Positions 1 through 7,673 of a stretch of DNA of 64,000 nt are shown here, piece by piece; positions within the stretch are counted from its first letter, which is position 1; every line of letters starts with the position of its first letter. The DNA comes from Streptomyces melanogenes. GTDB lineage: Bacteria > Actinomycetota > Actinomycetes > Streptomycetales > Streptomycetaceae. A program made the position numbers and the translations under genes. The stretch spans positions 372,001 through 436,000 of the forward strand of contig NZ_BMTS01000004.1 in the NCBI RefSeq assembly GCF_014649795.1. The letters are read 5' to 3'. The notes beneath the pieces were generated by a model. That model saw nothing but the letters and a program-made list of their open reading frames with translations. It was not told where the DNA came from and made no database searches.

Positions 1-619
1 CCTGCACCTTCTCGCGCTTGGAGATGGACGGCACGAGCAGCAGCCCGTGGCCGTCGTGGCCCGCCTGCTCGCAGGACGAGGGCGTGATGGCCGCGGCCAC
101 CAGGATCCTCGGGTGCGGGCGCTGGTAGGGCCTCGGGAGCAGGGTGACCGGGCCGAACTTGTAGAACTCGCTGTCCCAGACCACGTTCTCCTCGGACCAC
201 AGCTTCTGGCAGGCGCGCAGGCCGTCCAGGAACCGGGGCCGGCTCTCGTCCATGGCCAGCTCGAAGGCGTCGAACTCGTCCGGCAGGAACGCCCGGCCGA
301 AGCCCACCTGGAGGCGGCCCTTGGAGATGTTGTCCAGCATGGCGAGCTTGCCGGCCAGCTTCAGCGGGTGCGTGAAGGCCGGGATCACCGCGCCGGTGAC
401 CAGCTTGATGCGGCTGGTGCGGGCGGCCGCGGCGGCCAGGAAGGTCACCGGGTCCGGGCTGTAGCCGCCGTACTTGAAGAAGTAGTGCTCCACGGTCTTG
501 ATGTGGTCGTAGCCGAGCTCCTCGGCGAGCTCCACGAGCCGCAGGGCCTCGTCGAAGTACACATCGGCGGGCTTCTCCTCCGGACCGACGGTGGGGAAGA
601 AATTGATACCGAATTCCAT
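1..619 (-). CDS. LLM-class flavin-dependent oxidoreductase (partial)
   Basis: The reverse strand reads from ATG at 619 off the left edge, giving about 206 residues of an open-ended protein. It begins MEFGINFFPTVGPEEKP and continues with the bacterial luciferase-like pattern: a TVEHYF segment, LVTGAVIPAFTHPLKLA, then a LQVGFGRAFLP segment. These are typical of the TIM-barrel FMN/F420-dependent monooxygenases. It starts 56 bases downstream of the SDR gene on the same strand and is probably the last visible member of that operon. Likely role: flavin-dependent oxidation of the cluster's product. Substrate and C-terminus are unknown because the gene is cut by the window. Confidence 0.85.
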   Translation of the reverse strand, partial: MEFGINFFPTVGPEEKPADVYFDEALRLVELAEELGYDHIKTVEHYFFKYGGYSPDPVTFLAAAAARTSRIKLVTGAVIPAFTHPLKLAGKLAMLDNISKGRLQVGFGRAFLPDEFDAFELAMDESRPRFLDGLRACQKLWSEENVVWDSEFYKFGPVTLLPRPYQRPHPRILVAAAITPSSCEQAGHDGHGLLLVPSISKREKVQ

Positions 620-674
620 TGCTACTCCGTGTCGTCGCAGACGTGTTGGTCTGGTATGTCGTTGGGCGGTGCGG

Positions 675-1451
675 TCAGAACACGACCCCGGCGCCGCCGT
701 CCACCGGCAGCACGAGGCCGGTGGCGAAGGACGCCTCGGGGCGCGCCAGGTGGACCAGCCACCAGGCGATCTCCTCGGGCTGCCCGACCCGGCCGAGCGG
801 CACCCGGGCGCGCTGGCGCTCGCGCATCCGCTCGATGCCCGCGGCGTCGAGGCCGGCGTGCTCGCCGATCGGGGTCTCCACGGGCCCGGGGGCCACGGCG
901 GCGACCCGGATGCCGCGCGGCGCGAGTTCGAGCGCCCATGTGCGGGTGAGGAAGTCGAGCGCCGCCTTGGTGGCGCCGTAGACGGAATGGCCGGGCCAGC
1001 CGCGCTGGTTGCCGGCGGTGGTGACGTTGAGGACGGTGCCCTTGGCCGCTTCGAGGTGGGGGAGCGCTTCCTGGGTGAGGAAGAGCGGCGCGAGCAGGTT
1101 GGTGGCCACCTGGCGGTGGGTGTCGTCCGCCTCGATGGTGCCGAGCGGGGCGGACCGCATGGTCACGGCGTTGTTCACCAGGACGTCGAGGCCGCCCAGT
1201 TCGCGTACGGCCGCCTCCACGACGAGCCGCGGCCCGTCCGGCGTGGAGACGTCGGCGGCGAACGGGTGGATCCCGGGGCGCCCGGCCGCCGTCTCGGCGA
1301 GCCGGGCGGCGCCGCGCCCCACCACCAGGACCCGGGCGCCCTCGTCGGCGAAGGCGTGCGCCACCGCCCGCCCGATCCCGGTGCCGGCCCCGGTGACGAC
1401 GACGCACCGCCCGGCCAGGCCCGTGTCCGCGCCCGTGGCCGGGCCGGTCAC
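675..1451 (-). CDS. SDR family oxidoreductase
   Basis: A 258-residue short-chain dehydrogenase/reductase. Visible motifs are the Rossmann TGAGTGIG near the N-terminus, LVNNAV in place of the usual NNAG, the catalytic YGATK, and a typical C-terminal tail with LPVDGG. The residue 13 before the catalytic Tyr, normally Ser, is Thr. GTG at 1451 overlaps the TGA of the upstream SnoaL-like gene (GTGA), which argues for translational coupling and against the much longer upstream extension. It probably reduces a ketone or oxidises an alcohol in the tailoring cluster. It resembles the SDR at 19403-20155, which may be a paralogue. Confidence 0.9.
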   Translation of the reverse strand: MTGPATGADTGLAGRCVVVTGAGTGIGRAVAHAFADEGARVLVVGRGAARLAETAAGRPGIHPFAADVSTPDGPRLVVEAAVRELGGLDVLVNNAVTMRSAPLGTIEADDTHRQVATNLLAPLFLTQEALPHLEAAKGTVLNVTTAGNQRGWPGHSVYGATKAALDFLTRTWALELAPRGIRVAAVAPGPVETPIGEHAGLDAAGIERMRERQRARVPLGRVGQPEEIAWWLVHLARPEASFATGLVLPVDGGAGVVF

Positions 1452-1909
1452 AGCTCCGTGCGCTCTCCGTCGGTGCCGACCGGCGACCACCACAGGTTGC
1501 CCCGCGTGACACCGTCGGCGAACAGGGCGCTGCGCCCCTCGACGATCTTCCCGTTCTCCCAGCGCAGCATGTGCACGCCCTCGACCTGGAGCCGCTCGTA
1601 CGGGGAGACGGTGCCCTCCTCGGCGTGCGCGCGGTAACCGTCGAGGCGGTAGATGTCGACGGAGACGCCCTCCGCCTCGTTGATCAGGATGTGCTGCGTC
1701 TCGGCCTCGATGCGGCCGCCGCACGCCTCGCCCAGCTTCCCCATCTTCTGGAGGTAGTCGTCCAGGCCGTTGAACCAGCCGGCGAACTGGTGGTTGCCGG
1801 GCATCTGGAAGCGCAGGTCCTCGGACCAGTATTCGGTGATCTTGTCGCGGTCGCCGGTCATGAGGGCCGCGTAGGCAGCCTCCACCCGCTCACGTGTCAG
1901 ATCGGCCAT
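1448..1909 (-). CDS. SnoaL-like / NTF2-fold protein A
   Basis: 153 residues with the cone-shaped NTF2/SnoaL pattern: N-terminal helix with RVEAAYAALMTGD, EYWSEDLRFQMPG, a hydrophobic core, and a strand VHMLRWENGKIVEG near the end. Such proteins act as polyketide cyclases, isomerases or hydroxylases. Its stop overlaps the SDR start by 4 bases and its start lies inside the end of the next SnoaL-like gene (20-base overlap), so the three are read as one unit. It is one of three different NTF2-fold proteins in this operon. The exact reaction cannot be told from sequence. Confidence 0.85.
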   Translation of the reverse strand: MADLTRERVEAAYAALMTGDRDKITEYWSEDLRFQMPGNHQFAGWFNGLDDYLQKMGKLGEACGGRIEAETQHILINEAEGVSVDIYRLDGYRAHAEEGTVSPYERLQVEGVHMLRWENGKIVEGRSALFADGVTRGNLWWSPVGTDGERTEL

Positions 1910-2405
1910 GGTGTTCCTCCTGCTCGGTGCCGGTGTGCGAACCGGCCACGCTGTCGTGGGAGTTGACCCGGTGCCGGACGAGCCAGCCGTCGTCGTGACG
2001 GACCAGCTCGTCCCGCCCGGTGGTGCTCAAGTGGAGCTCGCAGGGACCGCCTCGCGGGGTCTGTACGAGCACCGCGTCGTAGCGGGTGTGCACGGCGCCG
2101 TCCGGGGCGGGGCGCACGGTCAGCATCCCGATCAGATACCGCCGTACCCGCCCGTCCGCCCGGCGCTCGCCGACCGCTCCGCGGGCCGCCGCCGCGATGG
2201 CGGCGCGCCCGGTGCGTACGGGCGGCGCGTTCCCGGCGAAGACCTTGTCCGCCGGGGCCTCCTGCTCGAAGACGGCGTCCTCGGTGAAGGTGAGCGCCCA
2301 GCGGTCCACGTCGCCGTCGCCCAGGAGGCGCACCTGGCGGGCGTAGAACCGCTGGACCTCGTCGTAGAGGCGGCCGTCCGCGGTGTCCGGGGGCGGGGGC
2401 GCCAT
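1890..2405 (-). CDS. SnoaL-like / NTF2-fold protein B
   Basis: 171 residues. The N-terminal half reads EVQRFYARQVRLLGDGD then FTEDAVFEQE. The C-terminal half has HTRYDAVLVQT and a LHLSTTGRDELVRHDDGWLVRHRVNSHD segment. This is the same layout as the neighbouring protein at 2410-2889, so the two are probably ancient duplicates. ATG at 2405 lies 4 bases after the stop of that neighbour. The last 20 bases overlap the next gene. Family members include ring-hydroxylating-dioxygenase-like beta folds and cyclase/isomerase enzymes of aromatic polyketide pathways; the particular activity is not determinable. Confidence 0.82.
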   Translation of the reverse strand: MAPPPPDTADGRLYDEVQRFYARQVRLLGDGDVDRWALTFTEDAVFEQEAPADKVFAGNAPPVRTGRAAIAAAARGAVGERRADGRVRRYLIGMLTVRPAPDGAVHTRYDAVLVQTPRGGPCELHLSTTGRDELVRHDDGWLVRHRVNSHDSVAGSHTGTEQEEHHGRSDT

Positions 2406-2409
2406 CGGG

Positions 2410-2889
2410 TCAGGACCCGTCGTGGTTGATGTCGCGGTGCTTGATCAGCCACCGGCCGGACCGCCGGACCAGGACGTCCTCGCCGGTGGTGCTCAGATAC
2501 ACCGAGGCCTTGCCGCCGTGCGGGGTCTCGAAGACGACCGCGTAGTACTGGGTGCGGACCGCCTCCTCCTCCCCGGCGTCGGCGCTCTCGGGGGTCGCGA
2601 CCACCATGGAGAACCAGTGCCGGCGCTGGACGTTGCGTCCCGCGAGCCGGTCGACGCCGCGCCGCATGGAGGTGGCGATGTGCGAACGGCCCTTCCACGG
2701 CTCGGGCTTGACGTTCTGCGCGAACACCCCGTCCTCGGTGAAGCCCTGTGCCCACTCCTCCGCCTCACCCGCGTCGAGCAGCTGCATGTGGCGGGCGTAG
2801 AACTGGAGGATCTGGGCGTACGTGTCCGCCGAGACGGCGGGCACATGCGTGCCGGCGGACGCCATGACCGCGGCGACGTCGGGGGTCAT
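2410..2889 (-). CDS. SnoaL-like / NTF2-fold protein C
   Basis: 159 residues. ATG at 2889 overlaps the TGA of the upstream ABM monooxygenase gene (ATGA), fixing the start far inside the longer open frame. Motifs parallel protein [62 protein letters not shown] and an HRDINHDGS tail. It is an NTF2-fold protein, probably a polyketide-modifying enzyme or its partner. Three consecutive, divergent NTF2 proteins suggest successive or heteromeric use on one substrate. Confidence 0.83.
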   Translation of the reverse strand: MTPDVAAVMASAGTHVPAVSADTYAQILQFYARHMQLLDAGEAEEWAQGFTEDGVFAQNVKPEPWKGRSHIATSMRRGVDRLAGRNVQRRHWFSMVVATPESADAGEEEAVRTQYYAVVFETPHGGKASVYLSTTGEDVLVRRSGRWLIKHRDINHDGS

Positions 2890-3197
2890 CGGGCCGCTCC
2901 GGCCTCGCGGGCGACGCCCTCGACGACGACGTCGCTCAGGTGCGGCTCGCCCTTGATGACGGTGCCCAGCGCCTTGAGGCGGGCCCGGAACTCGGGCTCG
3001 GCCAGCGCCGTGTCGAAGGACTCCTTGCTGTCCCACTCGGCCACGTTGAAGTAGGTGCCCGGCTCCTTCTGGGAGCGGATCAGCTGGTAGCGGATCAGAC
3101 CGGGCTGCACCTCCATGAACTCGGCGACGTGCGCGTAGATCCGCTCCAGCTCCTCGGGCTTGCCGATGAGCGTCAGCTTGTTGACGAAGACGACCAC
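2886..3197 (-). CDS. Antibiotic biosynthesis monooxygenase (ABM) family
   Basis: 103 residues, the usual size of cofactor-free ABM monooxygenases of the ActVA-Orf6 type, which oxidise anthrones to quinones. It reads [18 protein letters not shown], then [26 protein letters not shown] and a C-terminal helix, giving the ferredoxin-like dimeric fold. The start is GTG at 3197, preceded by GAGGAG. It is the first gene of the leftward operon (ABM, three NTF2 proteins, SDR, LLM oxidoreductase), so its promoter should lie in 3198-3455. A quinone-forming role is inferred from the family and neighbours. Confidence 0.85.
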   Translation of the reverse strand: MVVFVNKLTLIGKPEELERIYAHVAEFMEVQPGLIRYQLIRSQKEPGTYFNVAEWDSKESFDTALAEPEFRARLKALGTVIKGEPHLSDVVVEGVAREAGAAR

Positions 3198-3455
3198 GAA
3201 GACTCCTCGTTAGGACGAACGGTGACCCCGGCCACCGGCGCGGGCCGGACGGCTCCGGCCCGTGGGTGGTGGCTCCGGGGGCGCTCTCCACACTCCGCCC
3301 CGCCGCTGATGCCTGGTTGGTGACTCGTTGGAGGACGGCGGCGCCCGTACGCCACGACCGGGCCCCCAGCCCGTCGGTATCGCGCCCCGATCCGGTCACC
3401 GTCCCGGCTGCCGATGCTGAGGGCACCGTCTTGTCCACCGAACCCGGGAGTGTCC
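3198..3455. promoter_or_regulatory. Divergent promoter region of the tailoring cluster
   Basis: This 258-base gap separates the leftward operon starting at 3197 from the rightward FAD monooxygenase at 3456. Both operons must be driven from here. I see no clear -35/-10 pair or strong palindrome. Confidence 0.5.
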
Positions 3456-5036
3456 GTGTCCGAGGCATCCGTGCCCGTCCTCATCGCCGGCGGCGGTCTG
3501 TCAGGCCTGTCCACCGCGCTCTTCCTCGGCCTGCACGGCGTCCGGCCGCTGCTGGTCGAGAAACACCCCGGCACCTCCGTCGTGATGAAGGCGCGCGGGC
3601 AGTACCCGCACACGATGGAGGCGCTACGCATCGGCGGCGTGGCCGACCGGATCACCGCCGCCTCGCCGGGCGGCACCGGCGACTTCTACATGGCGCTCGC
3701 CGAGACCCTCTCCGGCCCGGTGCTGCGCGGCATCATGACGCAGGGCGAGATGAGCATGGGCCACGTCTCGCCCGAGGACTGGGCGATGGCCAGCCAGGAG
3801 CACACCGAGGTCATCCTCGCCGAGCGCGCCCGCGAGCTCGGCGCCGAACTCGCCTTCGGCACCGAGCTGGTCTCCTTCACCCAGGACGCCGACGGGGTCA
3901 CCGCGCTCCTGCGCGACGTGGCCACCGGCGCCGAACGCACCGTGCGCGCCGACCACATGGTGGCGGCCGACGGCCGCAAGAGCCCAGCTCGCCGGGCCCT
4001 GGGCGTCGGCATCCACGGGCGCGGACGGCTCGGCGAGGTCTTCCGGGTGTTCTTCGACGCGGACATGAGCGGCCCCCTCAAGGGCCTGGAGGGAGGCGTG
4101 ACCGAGGGGCAGAGGTTCGCCCTGTTCCACCTCCTGCAGCCGGTGCCGGGCGTCTTCTACACCACGGACATCCCCGGCCGGTACGGATACATCCACGGCA
4201 TGACCAAGGACCAGCCCGACTTCCGCGACTGGACCGAGGAGCAGTGCGCCGCCCTCGTACGCACCGGTCTGGGCATGCCCGACCTGGAGCTGACGGTGGC
4301 GGGCTCGGGCCGCACCGAGATCGTGTGCGAGGTCGCGGACCGGTTCTCCGTCGGGCGGGTGCACCTGGTGGGCGACGCGGCGAAGGTGGTGCCGGCGCCC
4401 GGCGGGCTCGGCGGCAACACGGCCATCATGGACGGCTTCTACCTCGCCTGGAAGCTGGCCCTGACCGTCCGGGGGCAGGCCGGCCCGGGGCTGCTCGCCA
4501 GCCACGACGCGGAGCGCAGGCCGGTCTCCGACATGATCGCGGAGCAGCAGTTCGCCAACACCGTGGAGCGCCTGGGCCCCGACCTCGACGACGGCACGGC
4601 GGCCGAGCCCATCCACCCCGTCGTCCAGGTCTTCGGCTACCGCTGCGCCCAGGGCGCCGTGGTCCTGGAGCCGGGCGACGAGGGCGAGCTCCTGGAGGAC
4701 CCGACGGCCCCCACCGGCCGCCCCGGCTCACGGGCGCCGTACGTACGGCTCGACGGCGGCGGCTCCACCACCGCCCTGTTCGGCCGCTCCTTCGTCCTGC
4801 TCGCCGGGGCCGACGCCACCGGGTGGGAGGCCGCCGCGAAGAGCGCCGCCGGGCGGCTCGGCATCGAGATCGCCGTGCACCGGGCGAGCGGCTGGGAGAA
4901 GAGCTACGGCGTGACGCCCACGGGCGCGGCCCTGGTGCGCCCCGACCGCTTCATCGCCTGGCGCGCGGCGGACGACTCCGGGACTTCGGGCCTGGAGGAC
5001 GCCCTGCGCACGGTCCTGGACCGCCCCGCCACCTGA
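3456..5036 (+). CDS. FAD-dependent aromatic hydroxylase (PheA/RdmE type)
   Basis: 526 residues from GTG 3456, chosen because GGGAG at 3446-3450 sits 5 bases upstream. An in-frame ATG at 3414 has no such site. Motifs in order: IAGGGLSGLS (GxGxxG), the AADGRKSPARRALG segment (DG motif), HLVGDAAKVVPAPGGLGGN (GD motif), and a C-terminal thioredoxin-like domain of about 120 residues. This is the class A flavin monooxygenase architecture of polyketide hydroxylases such as OxyS and RdmE. It probably hydroxylates an aromatic polyketide with NAD(P)H and O2. Transcribed away from the ABM/SnoaL operon and toward the NmrA-like gene 39 bases downstream. Confidence 0.9.
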   Translation: MSEASVPVLIAGGGLSGLSTALFLGLHGVRPLLVEKHPGTSVVMKARGQYPHTMEALRIGGVADRITAASPGGTGDFYMALAETLSGPVLRGIMTQGEMSMGHVSPEDWAMASQEHTEVILAERARELGAELAFGTELVSFTQDADGVTALLRDVATGAERTVRADHMVAADGRKSPARRALGVGIHGRGRLGEVFRVFFDADMSGPLKGLEGGVTEGQRFALFHLLQPVPGVFYTTDIPGRYGYIHGMTKDQPDFRDWTEEQCAALVRTGLGMPDLELTVAGSGRTEIVCEVADRFSVGRVHLVGDAAKVVPAPGGLGGNTAIMDGFYLAWKLALTVRGQAGPGLLASHDAERRPVSDMIAEQQFANTVERLGPDLDDGTAAEPIHPVVQVFGYRCAQGAVVLEPGDEGELLEDPTAPTGRPGSRAPYVRLDGGGSTTALFGRSFVLLAGADATGWEAAAKSAAGRLGIEIAVHRASGWEKSYGVTPTGAALVRPDRFIAWRAADDSGTSGLEDALRTVLDRPAT

Positions 5037-5075
5037 CCACAGAACCTTCCCTCAGCTGAATCGGAGACTGCGACC

Positions 5076-5939
5076 ATGACCATTTTGGTGACCGGGGCGA
5101 CCGGCAACATCGGCGGCAAGGTGCTGGCGCGCCTGCACGCGGCGGGCCATTCCGTACGGGCCCTGACCCGCGACCCCGCCCGCGCCGGGCTCCCGTCCGG
5201 CATAGAGGTGGTGGGCGCCGACCTGGGCCTGCCCGACACGCTGCCGGACGCGCTCGACGGCGTGCGGAAGGTCTTCCTCATGTCGCTCGGCCACAACAAG
5301 CGCACCCACGACGCGAATCTGGTCGCCGTGGCCCGCAAGACGGGCGTCGAGCACATCGTGCAGCTGTCCACGCTCGGTGTCGCGGAGGTCGAGGAGGAGA
5401 ACGACACCCCGCTGGGCCTGTGGCACCGCCAGGCCGAGAAGGCGCTCACCGAGTCGGGCCTGGCCTGGACGATCCTGCGCCCCAACGGCTTCATGACGGT
5501 CGCCCTCGGCTGGGCGGACGCGGCGCGCGGGGACGGCGTGGTGCGCAGCCCCGTCGCCGATCTGCCCGAGGCGCTGGTGGACCCGCAGGACATCGCCGAC
5601 GTGGCGGTGCGCGCGCTGACCGAGCCGGGCCACGAGGGCCGCACCTACGCGCTGACCGGCCCCGAGGCGCTGACGGCCCGTGAGCAGGTGGCGGTGCTCG
5701 GGTCGGTGCTCGGCCGGAAGCTGCGCTTCGAGCAGATCTCGATCGAGGAGCACCGCGCGGTCATGGCGGGGCTGTACGGGGAGGCCACCGCCGACGGCGT
5801 GGTGGCGGCGCTGCGGAAGGCGCTCGAATCGGGCGACGACTTCCGCGGGCGGCTGTTCCCGGACGTGCAGGGCGTGCTCGGCCGCCGGGCGCGCAGCTTC
5901 CGGGACTGGGCCGAGGCGCACACGGCCGACTTCGCCTGA
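5076..5939 (+). CDS. NmrA-like NAD(P)-binding oxidoreductase
   Basis: 287 residues. Begins MTILVTGATGNIGGKVLARL (Rossmann GxxGxxG), followed by VRALTRDP and a LSTLGVAEVEEENDTPLGLW segment. The body matches atypical SDRs of the NmrA/quinone-reductase-2 type. No strict YxxxK site is evident, common in this group. It follows the FAD hydroxylase in the same direction and is probably co-transcribed, ending at a strong terminator. Likely an NAD(P)H-dependent ketone or quinone reductase of the tailoring cluster, or a redox sensor. Confidence 0.85.
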   Translation: MTILVTGATGNIGGKVLARLHAAGHSVRALTRDPARAGLPSGIEVVGADLGLPDTLPDALDGVRKVFLMSLGHNKRTHDANLVAVARKTGVEHIVQLSTLGVAEVEEENDTPLGLWHRQAEKALTESGLAWTILRPNGFMTVALGWADAARGDGVVRSPVADLPEALVDPQDIADVAVRALTEPGHEGRTYALTGPEALTAREQVAVLGSVLGRKLRFEQISIEEHRAVMAGLYGEATADGVVAALRKALESGDDFRGRLFPDVQGVLGRRARSFRDWAEAHTADFA

Positions 5940-5987
5940 GCCTCGCTCCCTGCTGACTTCGCTTGACCGGTAAGGCTGTTACGGCAA

Positions 5988-6022
5988 GGTGCCCGGCGTC
6001 CATCGGATGGACGCCGGGCACC
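5988..6022. terminator. Bidirectional stem-loop terminator
   Basis: Perfect 16-bp inverted repeat (GGTGCCCGGCGTCCAT and its complement) with a 3-base loop. It lies between the convergent NmrA-like and hemerythrin genes. Confidence 0.85.
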
Positions 6023-6049
6023 GTCGTGTTCGCCGGAGCCGGAGGGGTG

Positions 6050-6697
6050 TCAGGCGGCGGCCTGGGCGAAGGCCCGGGTGCGCTTCTGGTAGCGCGGGCG
6101 CCACACGGCCTTGTAGAGGAAGCGCACCGGAGGCGGCACCACTCCGAGCGCGGTGCGCTGCGTCTCCTCGGAGGCGCCGTCGAGCACCCAGGGGAAGTAC
6201 AGGGCGCCGCCCTTGACCCCCAGCATGCGCCGCTGCTCGGCGCCGAACGTGTCGTACTCCTGGGCGCTGAGCACCGAAAGGACCACGGGCAGCGCCGCCC
6301 GCTCCTCGTGTTCGAGGTGGTGGGCCAGCTTGTCGGCCACGGTGGAGATCAGGGCGGGCAGCCGCTCCTGCTGCCGCTGGGCCAGTACGTCCTCGACGGC
6401 ATCGAGGAGCGGGTCGAGGGCCTCGTGCTCGTCGTCCATCTCGTCGAGCAGCCGCAACCGCGCCGGGTCGTCGGCGAGCTTGGCGCGCATCAGCGGCCAC
6501 AGCACCTTGTCCTCGGCGGTGTGGTGGATCGTCAGGAACGTCTGGAAGGTCTCCCACCCGGTCCGGAAGGCCGAGCCGGGCGCGGTGCCGTTGTCCCGGG
6601 CGGCCGCGGCCAGCAGGCCCAGGTCGCGCCGGAAGGCGTCGTGGGTCGCGTACATCAGCGTCAGATCGGGCTGGGCGCGGCCCTCGGTGGCGGTCAT
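6050..6697 (-). CDS. Hemerythrin HHE domain-containing protein
   Basis: 215 residues from ATG 6697. His and Glu residues occur in hemerythrin spacing: YATHDAFRRD, TIHHTAEDKVLWP, DDEHEALDP and LAHHLEHEERAALP, as expected for a four-helix di-iron HHE fold that binds O2, NO or senses redox state. After this domain a further ~70 residues (LGVKGGALYFPWVLDG through WRPRYQKR) are typical of the actinobacterial version. It is divergent from the TetR gene at 7005 across an unusual 46-bp palindrome and may be its target. Physiological ligand unknown. Confidence 0.88.
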   Translation of the reverse strand: MTATEGRAQPDLTLMYATHDAFRRDLGLLAAAARDNGTAPGSAFRTGWETFQTFLTIHHTAEDKVLWPLMRAKLADDPARLRLLDEMDDEHEALDPLLDAVEDVLAQRQQERLPALISTVADKLAHHLEHEERAALPVVLSVLSAQEYDTFGAEQRRMLGVKGGALYFPWVLDGASEETQRTALGVVPPPVRFLYKAVWRPRYQKRTRAFAQAAA

Positions 6698-6800
6698 GGC
6701 AGGGGTCCTCTCACAAAACGGGTCGGGTGTCGCTGCGGTCGTTGCGGCGGTGGGGGAAGACGCCGGGCCGGCACTGAACGGTGCACGTTGCTCCGAACCT

Positions 6801-6846
6801 ATGGAACAGCTTGCCCCACAGTAAGGTGTGGGGCAAGCTGTTCCAT
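6801..6846. promoter_or_regulatory. 46-bp perfect palindrome between divergent genes
   Basis: Two 20-bp arms match perfectly (left ATGGAACAGCTTGCCCCACA, 6801-6820; right 6827-6846) around a 6-base spacer GTAAGG. It lies in the 307-base gap between the hemerythrin gene (start 6697) and the TetR gene (start 7005), the place expected for a TetR operator shared by both. As RNA it would form a very strong hairpin. Alternatives are a terminator or the relic of a small palindromic element; its position far upstream of both starts makes an ordinary terminator less likely. Confidence 0.65.
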
Positions 6847-7004
6847 AAAGCTTCGTCGGGGAAGGTGGTCGGACAGTGGGTCGCACGGCGGGACAAGCCG
6901 CAGCTGCGGTACGCGTGACCTGCGCATACGTCAGCGGAAGGAGACACAGCAACCCGGGCCGCGCCCCTTACACTCGTGCCACCACGACGACAGGACGGAG
7001 CCGG

Positions 7005-7616
7005 ATGTCCGCGCCCACCGAGCCGAGCCGCACCTCCGACGCGCCGGGCCGCGGCCCCGACCCGCGCGCCGAGCGCAGCCGGGCCGCCGCCCTGGCCGCC
7101 GCTCGGGACCTGCTCATCGAGCAGGGCTGGTCGGCCGTCACCCATGTCGCCGTCGCCGCCCGCAGCGGAGTGGGCCGTACGACTCTCTACCGCCACTGGC
7201 CCGACGCCTCGGGCCTGGTCCGGGACGTCATCGCCGAACGGATCTCCACCGCGCACACCCCGCCGACGGGCGTCCTGCGCGACGACCTCATCCGCGAACT
7301 CGACGGGCTGCGCCGCCTGCTGCACGATCCGGTGAGCGACAGAGGGCTGCGCGCGGTCATCGAGCGCGCCGGGGTCGACCCGGTCTTCGCCCGGCTCAAG
7401 GAGGCGCTCTACCGCGAGGGCTCCCGCGTCTTCCGTACCGTGCTCGACGCGGCCAAGGCCCGGGGCGAGCTGGCCGCGGACCTCGATGCGGACCTGGCGG
7501 TCGACCAGCTGGCGGGCCCGCTGATGTACCGGCGACTGCTCGCCGGGCGGGCGGTCACCGCCGAGTACATCGAGCGCGTGGTCGACGACTTCCTCGCCGC
7601 CCACGCCCCCACCTGA
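7005..7616 (+). CDS. TetR/AcrR family transcriptional regulator
   Basis: 203 residues from ATG 7005, which has GGACGGAG immediately upstream; the open frame extends further but without a site. The N-terminal HTH covers about residues 22-68, with LIEQGWSAVTHVAVAARSGVGRTTLYRHWPDA split over helices 1-3. A helical ligand domain follows. It is divergent from the hemerythrin gene across the 46-bp palindrome and is the natural candidate to bind it. Inducer unknown. The gene ends 8 bases before a palindromic terminator. Confidence 0.88.
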   Translation: MSAPTEPSRTSDAPGRGPDPRAERSRAAALAAARDLLIEQGWSAVTHVAVAARSGVGRTTLYRHWPDASGLVRDVIAERISTAHTPPTGVLRDDLIRELDGLRRLLHDPVSDRGLRAVIERAGVDPVFARLKEALYREGSRVFRTVLDAAKARGELAADLDADLAVDQLAGPLMYRRLLAGRAVTAEYIERVVDDFLAAHAPT

Positions 7617-7623
7617 ACCGGAA

Positions 7624-7651
7624 CCCGCCCCGGTACGCGTACCGGGGCGGG
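7624..7651. terminator. Palindromic terminator
   Basis: A 28-bp perfect palindrome (14-bp half CCCGCCCCGGTACG) between the convergent TetR gene and the GAF/PucR regulator. Confidence 0.8.
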
Positions 7652-7673
7652 CGGGGAGCCTCCTGGAGCGGGG

